Below the pieces are notes generated by a model. That model made no database searches, was not told the origin of the DNA, and saw only the letters and a program-made list of their open reading frames with translations. From assembly GCF_015221875.1 (NCBI RefSeq), contig NZ_JACYGY010000002.1:1487573-1551572 (forward strand): 64,000 bases of DNA, in the 5' to 3' direction. Position 1 is the stretch's first letter; every line of letters starts with the position of its first letter. Positions 10,101 through 17,835 of this stretch are shown piece after piece. The translations under genes were made by a program, and so were the position numbers. Source of the DNA: Dyadobacter subterraneus (lineage in GTDB: Bacteria > Bacteroidota > Bacteroidia > Cytophagales > Spirosomataceae).

Positions 10101-10252
10101 CGGTTGGTTCCTTTAAGGACCACGTTGACACCTGCAATTTCACTTCCTCCATCCTCGCTCACTTTCCCTGTTACTGTCATTTCCTGAGCAAAGCCCACGG
10201 TGACTAGTAAGGAGAGTAGGAATAATACTGGGATTAGTACAATTTTTCGCAT
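7187..10252 (-). CDS. SusC/RagA TonB-linked outer membrane transporter (orphan pair)
   Basis: The 1021-residue protein has a signal peptide (MRKIVLIP to GFAQ), a CarboxypepD_reg domain at about residues 25-105 with SYIGYNSKDV, a plug carrying LNEVVVTALGI, NSLVGKVAGLNI and SVLKGATAAALYGSRASNGAI, and a large barrel ending VNLNLKF. It pairs with the downstream SusD to import a substrate by a TonB-driven pedal-bin mechanism (established for the family). The pair stands alone: no glycosidase, peptidase or regulator is adjacent on the same strand. A possible -7 element lies 118 bp upstream. Confidence 0.93.
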   Translation of the reverse strand: MRKIVLIPVLFLLSLLVTVGFAQEMTVTGKVSEDGGSEIAGVNVVLKGTNRGTTTNDKGEFSILAEKGKVLTFSYIGYNSKDVTINASVINVSLEVEATALNEVVVTALGIKKEKKALGYSVSEIKGEELQQARSTNIANSLVGKVAGLNITSTATGPGGSTRITLRGNGSIDGNNQPLIIIDGIPIDNSNLGAAGMWGGGDRGDGISSLNPSEIETMSVLKGATAAALYGSRASNGAILVTTKGGKIGKGLGVEINSNITMDNLLITKWKDFQYEYGLGRNGVKPTTQQEAMLSSSFGAKLDGSSVIQYDGVSRPYSAVKDNLTKFYNTGSTFNNSVALTGATEKMTYRLSLANMNNKGLVPDNTLDRQNYALNVNANLSKNFTILANVKYVKEKNHNRPKVSDSPGNANYTLINMPTSLSVATMKQSMLDANGYEQVWGDNIYVDNAYFAATQFKQDDNKDRFMASFEPRYNLTDWLYVKARVGFDKYFYNYTAITPTGTPYTPLGGYDKNIQNFSEVNSELLLGLNKKLSSDFNLNALVAGNLMKQVRRQDYISGSSFNIPFFYDITNISPASRSASYNYIEKRINSVYGSAELSYKNYAYLTVTGRNDWFSTLNPKNNSLFYPSVAGSFVLSEAVKLPSIINFAKLRGSWAKAGGDTDPYRLSLYYSLSGAHLGSPLAQINGSVVPNAFLKPLTTKTYEFGIETRMFNNKFGIDATLYNRHTYNDIVSASISGTSGFTGALLNLGEISNKGIELMLTYDLVKGSKFTWDVSYNMGYNKSLVVYLADNLPNITVDNPRSQTAYVFQEVGKPFSLLKANSFVRDAKGNVVFNDQGLPETGTLQSYGTGISPYTMGITNSFRYKGVGLSVLIDGRFGGHIYSGTNALATRYGLTKETLVGREGGVIGKGVNSKGEPNTVSVPATQYYENLYNFGEPFVYSSNFIKLRQVILDYSIPARVFGKSPFKGISISLVGRNLAILMKKTPNIDPESTYGNGNAQGYEFAGVPTTRSIGVNLNLKF

Positions 10253-10370
10253 ACCACTTTTGTAGGTTTTAAAATAGGTTAACTGGACTCTTTTTCATTA
10301 AAAATTAAAATAATTATACGGATAAGAATAAAATTGGATTTTTCTATGGGTATAATCAAAATAATTGTTT

Positions 10371-10378
10371 CAAATGTA
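10371..10378 (-). promoter_or_regulatory. Possible -7 element of the orphan susC
   Basis: On the minus strand the octamer reads TACATTTG, an exact match to the Bacteroidota -7 consensus TAnnTTTG. No TTG lies at the expected distance upstream. It would give an untranslated leader of about 110 bases. Confidence 0.3.
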
Positions 10379-10528
10379 CCATTTTAAAAACAGGTAAGCA
10401 TAATCTTATTTTATCAGAAAATAACACATTTTTTGATGCGGCAGATTTGTACTGTTATTGAAGTGATACTTTCTGGTATATGATTTGTAGTATTTTACTT
10501 TATAATAATTTGATTATCAAATCATTGA

Positions 10529-10536
10529 TATATTTG
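10529..10536 (+). promoter_or_regulatory. Possible promoter for the small ORF at 10551
   Basis: TATATTTG matches TAnnTTTG exactly, and TTTG at 10509-10512 lies 16 bases upstream, slightly closer than usual for the -33 element. Transcription would start near 10543, just before the small ORF. Such matches are expected by chance in AT-rich DNA. Confidence 0.3.
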
Positions 10537-10550
10537 AATCAATATTAAAA

Positions 10551-10673
10551 ATGGAGAGAAAGAGCTTCTGTGGAACTGGTACAAATAATGAGGTTTTGAA
10601 GAGAATAGTTGAAGGACTACCTTTTATTCAAAAATCAGTCAAAATTTTCTTTCTAGCAATATTTGAATTTTGA
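10551..10673 (+). CDS. Possible 40-residue small protein
   Basis: The ORF starts with ATG and encodes MERKSFCGTGTNNEVLKRIV followed by a hydrophobic C-terminal half ending in FLAIFEF. It is preceded at a suitable distance by a consensus -7 element. I do not recognise the sequence. The C-terminal half could be a short amphipathic or membrane helix. With no comparative evidence it may equally be chance. Confidence 0.2.
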   Translation: MERKSFCGTGTNNEVLKRIVEGLPFIQKSVKIFFLAIFEF

Positions 10674-10858
10674 TCAACAATTTCTGCTCAGACCGATTTG
10701 CAATTTGAGTTGCATTATTCAGCGTTTGAAACCCTTATATCAATGTTCTTTCTTAAAATTTTATATTTCTGTTGACGTTTAAATAAATACAACTTAGGTT
10801 ACAATATTTTTTAAATTAATATCTTCGTGACTTACTCAACCAACCTCTCATCAAATCA

Positions 10859-12055
10859 ATGAATCGTCAAATTTTTACCACCTCTCTTTTACTTTTAATC
10901 GCTTTCTGTAAAACTGTATCGGCCCAAAAAAACTATGAGCCTGGTTTTGTAATTGTTAATCAAAAGGATACGCTAAGAGGATTTATCAACTATAAAAACT
11001 GGTCGAAAAATCCTGAGACAATCAGTTTTAAAACCGTTTTGGAAGCAGATGAGACAACTTATGGAACGGCAGATATCTCGGGATTTCAGGTGCATGGAGA
11101 AAACTACCTTAAAGCGACTGTTGACAAAGATATAAGTCCGAGTAACGATGAAGATTTATCCTATTCCAGTAAAGCGATTATTACAAAAGTGACGGTATTT
11201 TTACTTGTTGAATACTTAGGATTAAAGAGATTCTATTATTTGAAAGATGCAGATAATAAGGTACAAATGTATATTGGAAATGGGCCTGATGAATTTGAAT
11301 TGCTGGACAATTATCGTTACCGTGTAGAGAATGGTATCAAATCGGGTGTTATAAGCAGCGCACGGTATAAAAATCAGCTAAAGGTCTTTTTTCAGGATTG
11401 TCCGTCACTTGATAAGTCGTTTACCAACCTTAGGTATTCTCCAAGCGATATAGAGTCTTTATTTAAAACATATTATTCAAAATGTTCTTTGGAGAAGTCT
11501 GAGATTGCCTTTGTTCAGGAAAAAATTATTACTGAGGCGGGTGTGTTAGTTGGACTCACAAGAACGAAGACTGCTTTTAAAGGTAATATTCAAGGGCTTA
11601 CAGATCTTGATTATTCGGCTTCGAATAATCTGACTGTGGGAGGATTTTTGAATTTTGTGATACCAAGAACCAGAAAAAGATTTTCAATCAATAACGAGCT
11701 AACGTATAATTCCTACAAAACAACGGCACCTGGTATGAAGTACTATATTCCGAAAGATCTTGTGCTGGATTATAGTTACATAAATCTGAAAAATATGTTC
11801 CGATATAAAATTCCAGTCGGGACAGTTTCTCTATTTATTAACCTTGGAGTATCAAACGGAATGGCGATCAAATCAAAGAATTTCATAGGAGATTCGCGGA
11901 AGTATGAACAAGGGCTATTGGCTGGAATAGGAGGATACTACAATAAGTTTTCTTTTGAACTTCGTCATGAGAACAGCAACGGAATGTCAGTCTATAAATA
12001 TTTCCAGTCTACAATAAAAAGAAACTATTTGATTCTGGCTTACCGATTAAAGTAA
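10859..12055 (+). CDS. Secreted protein of unknown function, probable outer membrane barrel
   Basis: The 398-residue protein has a signal peptide (MNRQIFTT to TVSAQ). An N-terminal region, about residues 25-200, begins YEPGFVIVNQKDTLRGFINY, a pattern I associate with lineage-specific Cytophagales proteins that interpret a stored value and have no assigned role. From about residue 225 the sequence alternates polar and aromatic residues in short beta-strands (GVLVGLTRTKTAFKGN, LILAYRLK at the end), which suggests an eight- to ten-stranded outer membrane barrel. No catalytic motif is visible. It stands alone between the orphan susC (divergent) and the mannan locus (convergent). Its start is the first ATG, and an AT-rich tract with TATCTTCG near 10820 could be its -7 element. 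Confidence 0.6.
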   Translation: MNRQIFTTSLLLLIAFCKTVSAQKNYEPGFVIVNQKDTLRGFINYKNWSKNPETISFKTVLEADETTYGTADISGFQVHGENYLKATVDKDISPSNDEDLSYSSKAIITKVTVFLLVEYLGLKRFYYLKDADNKVQMYIGNGPDEFELLDNYRYRVENGIKSGVISSARYKNQLKVFFQDCPSLDKSFTNLRYSPSDIESLFKTYYSKCSLEKSEIAFVQEKIITEAGVLVGLTRTKTAFKGNIQGLTDLDYSASNNLTVGGFLNFVIPRTRKRFSINNELTYNSYKTTAPGMKYYIPKDLVLDYSYINLKNMFRYKIPVGTVSLFINLGVSNGMAIKSKNFIGDSRKYEQGLLAGIGGYYNKFSFELRHENSNGMSVYKYFQSTIKRNYLILAYRLK

Positions 12056-12076
12056 TTCTTGGCAGCAGCAACTTTA

Positions 12077-12108
12077 CACAGGACCTGATTGCTATCAAGC
12101 CTCCTGTG
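12077..12108. other. Weak inverted repeat between convergent genes
   Basis: CACAGGA at 12077-12083 pairs with TCCTGTG at 12102-12108 around an 18-base loop. No T-tract follows on either strand, so this is at best a weak terminator between the gene ending at 12055 and the epimerase. Confidence 0.3.
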
Positions 12109-12120
12109 CAAGGTTGAATG

Positions 12121-13305
12121 CTAAACCCTTCTCAAAATCTCCATACAGGCCCTGGCGTTATGATATGGACATTTCCAGAAGCCGATTTTGTCTTCATTCA
12201 TCTTTGAATAGTCGTCATAAACACCCCAAAACCATTCGCCATTTTTCTTGTCGAGCAAATGTTTTTGAATAAATGACCAAAGACCAAATACTTTTTTAAG
12301 ATAACTTTCGTCATCACTGATGCTATATACGTTCAAGTAGCCAACCATACCTTCTGCCGACACCCACCATTCACGGTGCGTATCGGGATGGTGGGTTGAA
12401 AGGTCATATTCGTGGATTAAACTTCCATCGGGCAAGAAACCTTTGGCAGTCGCATCTGCCATTTTTATGGCGATTTCCTTCCAATTGTCCAATAAAAATT
12501 CGTCATCCAGAATTTCAGCCGCTTCCTGCAAAAGCCAGGTTGCTTCAATATCATGTCCATAAGAAATTGCACCAGACTGACTTCTCCATTTGTCGTCGAA
12601 AAATAATTTCAAATGGAAAGTTTCAGGATCGATGATGTGTTTTTCAAATATTTCCAGCAAGTGCTGAATTCGTTCTGCTAATCTTTTTTCCGGCCAGACG
12701 CGATACAGATTTACATAAGCTTCAATAATATGTAAATGCGTGTTCATGGTTTTGGGATCGTTCCGGTCTTTTTCGCTTAATCGCAAATCTTCCATGGGTT
12801 GCCAATCAGCGCTGAATGCTTCCCAATAACCGCCATTTTTATGATCGTAACTATGCTTTTCAATTAACTCAAAAAGCGAAATTGCAAAATCCAGGACTTC
12901 CTGTTTTTTATTATTTTGGTAAAATTCACTAAGTCCGTAAATCGTAAAAGCCAATCCGTAAATCTGTTTTCTGGTATTAAACGGTTTGCCGGATGCATCA
13001 ACGGACCAAAATACACCTCCATTTTCCGGATCGCGGAAGTGATTTTGGATATAATTGTAAGCGCGTTCTGCCAGAGAATAATGAACTGGATTCTGGAATT
13101 TGTTGAACGCGGCTGAAAAAGTCCAGAGGATACGCGCATTCAAAACGCAGCCTTTTTCTGCATCCGGATAAACAACTCCGGCATTATCGATTTTTCCAAC
13201 AAAACCGCCATTCTGATTATCGACAGAATTATTTACCCAAAAATCCAAAATCGAGTTTAGTTCGTTCCCGATTTCAGATTTGAATTGTGCCAGTTTTTCT
13301 AACAT
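12121..13305 (-). CDS. Cellobiose 2-epimerase
   Basis: The 394-residue protein is an (alpha/alpha)6-barrel of the N-acylglucosamine 2-epimerase/cellobiose 2-epimerase family. Residues matching the catalytic set of characterised cellobiose 2-epimerases are visible: Arg58 in LNARIL, His190 in MNTHLHIIEAY, His251 in SYGHDIEATWLL and His382 in CPYHNARAC. The enzyme converts beta-1,4-mannobiose to 4-O-beta-mannosyl-glucose in the cytoplasm. Its product is the substrate of the GH130 phosphorylase just upstream. The start ATG overlaps the phosphorylase stop by one base (TAATG), which suggests translational coupling. It is the last gene of the mannan operon. The context makes the epimerase call firmer than the sequence family alone. 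Confidence 0.9.
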   Translation of the reverse strand: MLEKLAQFKSEIGNELNSILDFWVNNSVDNQNGGFVGKIDNAGVVYPDAEKGCVLNARILWTFSAAFNKFQNPVHYSLAERAYNYIQNHFRDPENGGVFWSVDASGKPFNTRKQIYGLAFTIYGLSEFYQNNKKQEVLDFAISLFELIEKHSYDHKNGGYWEAFSADWQPMEDLRLSEKDRNDPKTMNTHLHIIEAYVNLYRVWPEKRLAERIQHLLEIFEKHIIDPETFHLKLFFDDKWRSQSGAISYGHDIEATWLLQEAAEILDDEFLLDNWKEIAIKMADATAKGFLPDGSLIHEYDLSTHHPDTHREWWVSAEGMVGYLNVYSISDDESYLKKVFGLWSFIQKHLLDKKNGEWFWGVYDDYSKMNEDKIGFWKCPYHNARACMEILRRV

Positions 13306-14495
13306 TATATTTCGACAGAATGACCCGCGTGAGTCAGATTTTTATTGATCAAACCTGTTAATACTTCAACCGAAAGTGCCGAACGGAATCCGTCCGCCGG
13401 TGTATTCGTTACGTAATCAAGCAATTTTTCAAGTGAAGAAGTGGCAACATGCAAACGCGTATCGGAAGATGCATAATAAATGAAAACCGTTCCGTTGTCA
13501 TCCAGAATCCAGCCATTTGAAAAAGTTACATTGGATACATCACCAATCCTTTCTTCACCTTCGGGCGCGATAAAATATCCTCCTGGTTTGTAAATCACTT
13601 TGGTCGGATCATGCAAATTGGTCATGAACATATAAAGTACATAACGTAAACCTGCGGCGGTATTTCTGACACCATGAGCCAGATGCAGCCATCCTTTTTC
13701 GGTTTTAATAGGCGATGGTCCCTGGCCGTTTTTTATTTCGTAAACGGTGTGATAACGTTTTTGGTCAACAATGTGTTCTTTTTCAATAACCGCATTATCG
13801 ATTGTTTCTGATAAACCAAAACCAATTCCACCGCCCGAACCTGCTTCAATAAATCCATCCTGCGGACGGGTATAAAATGCATATTTTCCATCAACAAATT
13901 CCGGATGCAGAACGACATTTCTTTGCTGTGGCGAAGGCGTTACCAGATCAGCCAGACGAACCCAGGTTTTCAGATCGGACGTTCTTGCAATTCCGCATTG
14001 CGCGATTGCGGAAGATTCATCACCCGGTTTTGCGTTCGGATCTTTACGTTCTGTACAAAAAAGTCCGTAGATAAATCCGTCTTCATGTTTTGTCAGACGC
14101 ATATCATAAATATTTCCATCCGGTTCATCGGTTTCAGGCATTACCACCGGGTGATCCCAGAATTTGAAATGATCAATACCATTTGGGCTTTCGGCAACGG
14201 CAAAAAATGATTTTCTGTCGGCGCCTTCCACTCTGGCCACAACCAGATATTTTCCGTCGTGTTTGATCGCACCGGCATTGAAAGCTGCATTGATCTCAAA
14301 ACGCTTCATCAAAAATGGATTGGTATCTGGATTCAAATCGTATTCCCAGAAGATAGGTGCATGTCTGGCCGTCAAAACCGGATGGGTGTAACGATCATAA
14401 ATGCCATTTCCGGGCCAAACTGGCTGGTTTTTTCGTTCAATCAGAGCTATATGCTCTTCCTGTATTTGTGCTAGACGTGTTTTAAAAACTGACAT
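13305..14495 (-). CDS. 4-O-beta-D-mannosyl-D-glucose phosphorylase (GH130)
   Basis: The 396-residue five-bladed propeller closely matches the GH130 subfamily of mannosylglucose phosphorylases. Landmarks include [39 protein letters not shown], the proposed general acid Asp131 in [30 protein letters not shown] and [13 protein letters not shown]. The length and Asp131 position agree with the Bacteroides fragilis enzyme as I remember it. It phosphorolyses mannosyl-glucose to mannose 1-phosphate and glucose in the cytoplasm, saving ATP. It lies 11 bp after the symporter and overlaps the epimerase by one base. No signal peptide is present, as expected. Confidence 0.92.
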   Translation of the reverse strand: MSVFKTRLAQIQEEHIALIERKNQPVWPGNGIYDRYTHPVLTARHAPIFWEYDLNPDTNPFLMKRFEINAAFNAGAIKHDGKYLVVARVEGADRKSFFAVAESPNGIDHFKFWDHPVVMPETDEPDGNIYDMRLTKHEDGFIYGLFCTERKDPNAKPGDESSAIAQCGIARTSDLKTWVRLADLVTPSPQQRNVVLHPEFVDGKYAFYTRPQDGFIEAGSGGGIGFGLSETIDNAVIEKEHIVDQKRYHTVYEIKNGQGPSPIKTEKGWLHLAHGVRNTAAGLRYVLYMFMTNLHDPTKVIYKPGGYFIAPEGEERIGDVSNVTFSNGWILDDNGTVFIYYASSDTRLHVATSSLEKLLDYVTNTPADGFRSALSVEVLTGLINKNLTHAGHSVEI

Positions 14496-14506
14496 AATTT
14501 CTTGAT

Positions 14507-16363
14507 TTATGATTTAGGGGAAGTTGCTCCTTCATTTTCAGTAGGAAGTTTGTTGTACCAGGTTTTCCAAAGTATGACAACGCAGACTGCAAGTACCGCC
14601 GCTGTAATTCCTGTTTGCAGAGGCATCATCAGCACCGCAAAAACCGGTAAGGCGGTGATAGAAGTTTGTCCGATAACACCAATGACGACATTGAACATAT
14701 CCCTTTTGAAATTTTTGTTCGGACTGAATGTTGGGTCATCCATTATGACCTCGTCACGAATTGGTCCCCAGAATCCCCATGGTTTTACATTTTTGTAAAA
14801 CTTTTTCAAAACTTCGGTATCTGTTGCTGGTGTCATAAGTGAGCCGACGACAGAACCTATGGCGGATAAAACGAGAATAATCGGGAAGTAAAAAAGCGGG
14901 ACTGTGTCGGTGAAAATGTATGGCAAGATCATTGCCGACAAAATTCCGGCAAACATTCCCCAGAAAAACCCGTTGCTGTTGAATCTCCACCAATGCCATT
15001 TCAAAACATTTGAAGCAATGTATCCGCCATAAAGTGCAGACACGATCCATTGTAAAATACTGTTGACATCTTTGGCGAAAAAACCAAGTGAAATACTGAT
15101 AGCAACCACGACGATTCCCGTCAGGTAATTCATTTTGGTGATTTGCTTATTTGTCGCGTTTGGGTTGAAAGATTTAAGGTAAATATCATTCACCATATAG
15201 GCCTGCGCAGCGTTGAAAGTCCCGGCGAATGTTCCCATAAATGCACCCATCAAACCAACCAGAACCAAACCTAAAAGTCCTGATGGGATGTATGCGTTTA
15301 AGACAGCCGGTAAAATCCGTTCGAAATCCTGTCCGTTTGGAGAGGCGATATTGAGGTCTTTGTAATAAAGCAAACCTAAAATTGTGATTCCGATGATCAG
15401 TAAATAACGTGTTGGCAGTAAAACCACATTCACGATCATGCTCATAAGCGCAGCTTCCCGAGGGGATTTTGTTGAAAGGATTTTCTGCATATCATAGTTG
15501 GGCGCAGGTCCGGCCAGACTCGAAAGTATTCCTTTGGCGGTCATCAAAGCGAAGAAGTAACCAAATGGAGAAAAACCGTCTGCGGAGATTTTCTCATTTA
15601 CTTCATCGATATAACCTGTCCAGTCGAGATTTAAATCTTTTCCAAAAAACAGATCAGCCCAGCCGTTGGGAACGGGCAAACTTCCATGTGCGGCCAAAGC
15701 GTTCATCGCAATAATCGCGATGGCAAAAGAGACGAAAACCATGATCACATAATGGATCAGATCCGCCCAGACAATACTTTTCATTCCCCCTAAAAGAGAA
15801 TAAAAAACAGTGAATAAAGTAAAAATGATACCATAGGTATGCGCTACATATGCTGGTGCAAGTGTAAACGGAACATATGGCTGAACCAGCGGCCAGGGAA
15901 TGAATATTTCTATAAATTTTCCCAATCCAATAAACCCGTAAGCCATAAACCCGAGGCAGCTTAACAAGGCAAAAGCAATGATGATTTTGTGAGAAAGCTG
16001 CGCGTCTGCTTTGTTTCCAAAACGTGTCAGCATCCATTCTGCACCTGTCGAAACATTCGATCTACGCAGCCAGACGGACAAATAAACCATCAGGAAAATC
16101 TGGTTGAAAACCGGCCACAGCCAGGGAAGCCAGATACTTTTAACCCCATAAACAAACATGATCGCAACCATCCAGGCAGTTCCGGAAATATCAAACATTC
16201 CGGAGGCGTTGGAAACGCCGAGCATCCAGTAGGGCATGGATTTTCCACCAAGCAAATAATCGTTTTTACTTCGTTCAGCCTGCTTTTTGAGGACGAGTCC
16301 TATGACGGTTACCAGCACTAAATAAGATACTATAACCAGGAAATCGACGAGTTGAATTTTCAT
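14507..16363 (-). CDS. Sodium:solute symporter family sugar transporter
   Basis: The 618-residue protein belongs to the SSS family, with about 13-14 hydrophobic helices, N-terminal [39 protein letters not shown] and [17 protein letters not shown], which are family landmarks. Position between the mannanase and the phosphorylase matches the gene order of the mannan operon of B. fragilis, where a symporter is thought to bring beta-1,4-mannobiose into the cytoplasm. It should lie in the inner membrane and be driven by sodium or protons. The substrate is inferred from context. Spacing is 28 bp after the GH26 gene and 11 bp before the GH130 gene, a tight operon. Confidence 0.85.
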   Translation of the reverse strand: MKIQLVDFLVIVSYLVLVTVIGLVLKKQAERSKNDYLLGGKSMPYWMLGVSNASGMFDISGTAWMVAIMFVYGVKSIWLPWLWPVFNQIFLMVYLSVWLRRSNVSTGAEWMLTRFGNKADAQLSHKIIIAFALLSCLGFMAYGFIGLGKFIEIFIPWPLVQPYVPFTLAPAYVAHTYGIIFTLFTVFYSLLGGMKSIVWADLIHYVIMVFVSFAIAIIAMNALAAHGSLPVPNGWADLFFGKDLNLDWTGYIDEVNEKISADGFSPFGYFFALMTAKGILSSLAGPAPNYDMQKILSTKSPREAALMSMIVNVVLLPTRYLLIIGITILGLLYYKDLNIASPNGQDFERILPAVLNAYIPSGLLGLVLVGLMGAFMGTFAGTFNAAQAYMVNDIYLKSFNPNATNKQITKMNYLTGIVVVAISISLGFFAKDVNSILQWIVSALYGGYIASNVLKWHWWRFNSNGFFWGMFAGILSAMILPYIFTDTVPLFYFPIILVLSAIGSVVGSLMTPATDTEVLKKFYKNVKPWGFWGPIRDEVIMDDPTFSPNKNFKRDMFNVVIGVIGQTSITALPVFAVLMMPLQTGITAAVLAVCVVILWKTWYNKLPTENEGATSPKS

Positions 16364-16391
16364 TTAAGAATGGGTTAAAAATGAGCGCTGA

Positions 16392-17540
16392 TTATTTCCT
16401 GGCAGGATTTCCATACAAATTTTCACTGGCGACTTTTTTCTCCAGTAAAATATTTCCCGATTGCTGTAATTTTTTAAAATCTTCTGCCGTATCATTTCCT
16501 TCAAAAGGAGCGTAGTAATGATCCGGACGGCCGTTGCGCCAGACCAAAACATAACTTAATCCGGAGTTTTCAAGAATTGGCTGAAGAACGTGCGTCCACC
16601 AGTTGGGTTCGGTTAATTGTTCCAGTCCGGTTTCGGTTATAGCGAAAGGTTTTCCGCTGATCTTTCCTAAATCGCGGATTGTTCCGGTCATTCTTTTGGC
16701 GTTAGAAATAAAAGCAGAATCGCTTGCAGGAGGATTTCTGTGATAAGTATCAAAACCTAGAATATCAACGAAACTGTCGCCCGGATAGCGTTCAAGATAA
16801 TGTTCTTTATTTTTAAAATTATCGGTTGAATAAGCAATCAGCAGGTTATGTACCTTTTTTGTTTTTTGAAGATAAGCAACCGTAAACTGCCAGAATTGTT
16901 TGTATTCTTCCGGTGTGCAATGGTCGGCTCCCCACCAGAACCAACTTCCGGTATGTTCATGATATGGACGGAAAATAACCGGGATTGCTTCGCCTTTGGA
17001 ATCTTTTAGACTTAGGAAAAAAGTGGCCAGTTTGTCCAGCGTTTTTTCAAAATTCTTCTTGTTTGTTTGATCAGATAAAATTTTCCTGATGGTGAAATCA
17101 GCTTTGTCCCAGGCTGTTTTTGAAAAATTAAGGGGATTATTTGGATGCCAGCTTATAGTATTAACTCCGCCACGTTCGTAATTTTTTCTAATGTCTTCTT
17201 TAATTCTTTTAAAAGGAACGCCGTCCAGATTATTTGCACTATCCAATTCAAGATGTCCTAAATCATAACCGACCAATGCCGGATGTTCACCGGAAACTGT
17301 TTTTACATCTGACCTTCCTTCATCTCCGATCCAACGACTTTTGTCCGCATTCAAACCATAAGCCAATGCATCCTGCTGACCAAATATTACGCCTTTGGAA
17401 GCACTTGTTTTAAGTCCAGAATAAAGATTTTTCGTGGCCTGTGTTGCACTTTTATCAATTTGCGCGGTTGAAAAGCCGGAAGCAAAAAAAATAATTCCAA
17501 TGACCAGAAAGAATGAAAGTAAAGATTTAGTAAAGGGCAT
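16392..17540 (-). CDS. GH26 beta-mannanase, secreted
   Basis: The 382-residue enzyme has a signal peptide ending FSTAQ and a GH26 (alpha/beta)8-barrel. The acid/base glutamate is Glu195 in RPYHEHTGSWFWWG, and the nucleophile is Glu303 in FAITETGLE (established GH26 motifs). ISWHPNNPL and ILGFDTYHR are further substrate-site landmarks. It hydrolyses beta-1,4-mannan or manno-oligosaccharides, probably to mannobiose, which then enters the epimerase/phosphorylase route. The signal peptide lacks a lipobox cysteine, so a periplasmic location is likelier than a surface anchor. The gene follows the susD terminator after 295 bp, so it may be read through or have its own promoter, which I could not identify. 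Confidence 0.93.
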   Translation of the reverse strand: MPFTKSLLSFFLVIGIIFFASGFSTAQIDKSATQATKNLYSGLKTSASKGVIFGQQDALAYGLNADKSRWIGDEGRSDVKTVSGEHPALVGYDLGHLELDSANNLDGVPFKRIKEDIRKNYERGGVNTISWHPNNPLNFSKTAWDKADFTIRKILSDQTNKKNFEKTLDKLATFFLSLKDSKGEAIPVIFRPYHEHTGSWFWWGADHCTPEEYKQFWQFTVAYLQKTKKVHNLLIAYSTDNFKNKEHYLERYPGDSFVDILGFDTYHRNPPASDSAFISNAKRMTGTIRDLGKISGKPFAITETGLEQLTEPNWWTHVLQPILENSGLSYVLVWRNGRPDHYYAPFEGNDTAEDFKKLQQSGNILLEKKVASENLYGNPARK

Positions 17541-17721
17541 GATAGTAAAATTTCGTGTAGCGTTTGTGTCAGAAATGATTTTTGAGTTTGTATTAATGAA
17601 TGTAGAACAATTTTGTTTTTAGAAGTATAAATTAAGGGAAGATATTCATGGCGTTTTTAATATTGAGGTATTTTGCTCCTTAGGAATATCCGGTTTACAG
17701 CAAGCTTTAATAATTTTTATT

Positions 17722-17781
17722 TAAAAAACTCCGTAGGAATCGCCTATATTCTTACTTGGAAATAGGCAACTCTTACGGAGT
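17722..17781 (-). terminator. Strong terminator between mannan susD and the GH26 gene
   Basis: Outer arms 17728-17735 and 17774-17781 (ACTCCGTA/TACGGAGT) and inner arms GCCTAT/ATAGGC form a long, interrupted hairpin. On the minus strand it is followed by TTTTTT. It should end much of the susCD transcript before the catabolic genes. Confidence 0.85.
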
Positions 17782-17835
17782 CAGTATTAATTTGAAACTT
17801 ACGTTTCTATCAAAATTCGCTAATAATCAATACGA

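Larger units (their letters stand above)
10253..10858. other. 606-bp AT-rich divergent intergenic region
   Basis: The gap separates the leftward susC from a rightward secreted protein. It holds a possible minus-strand -7 element (10371-10378), a good plus-strand -7 element (10529-10536) and a 40-codon ORF right after it (10551-10673). No hairpin, riboswitch or tRNA was recognised in the rest. Confidence 0.6.

Noticed and set aside
12077..12108. Intrinsic terminator between the secreted protein and the epimerase
   Set aside because: The loop is 18 bases and no T-tract follows on either strand, so it is listed only as a weak inverted repeat.
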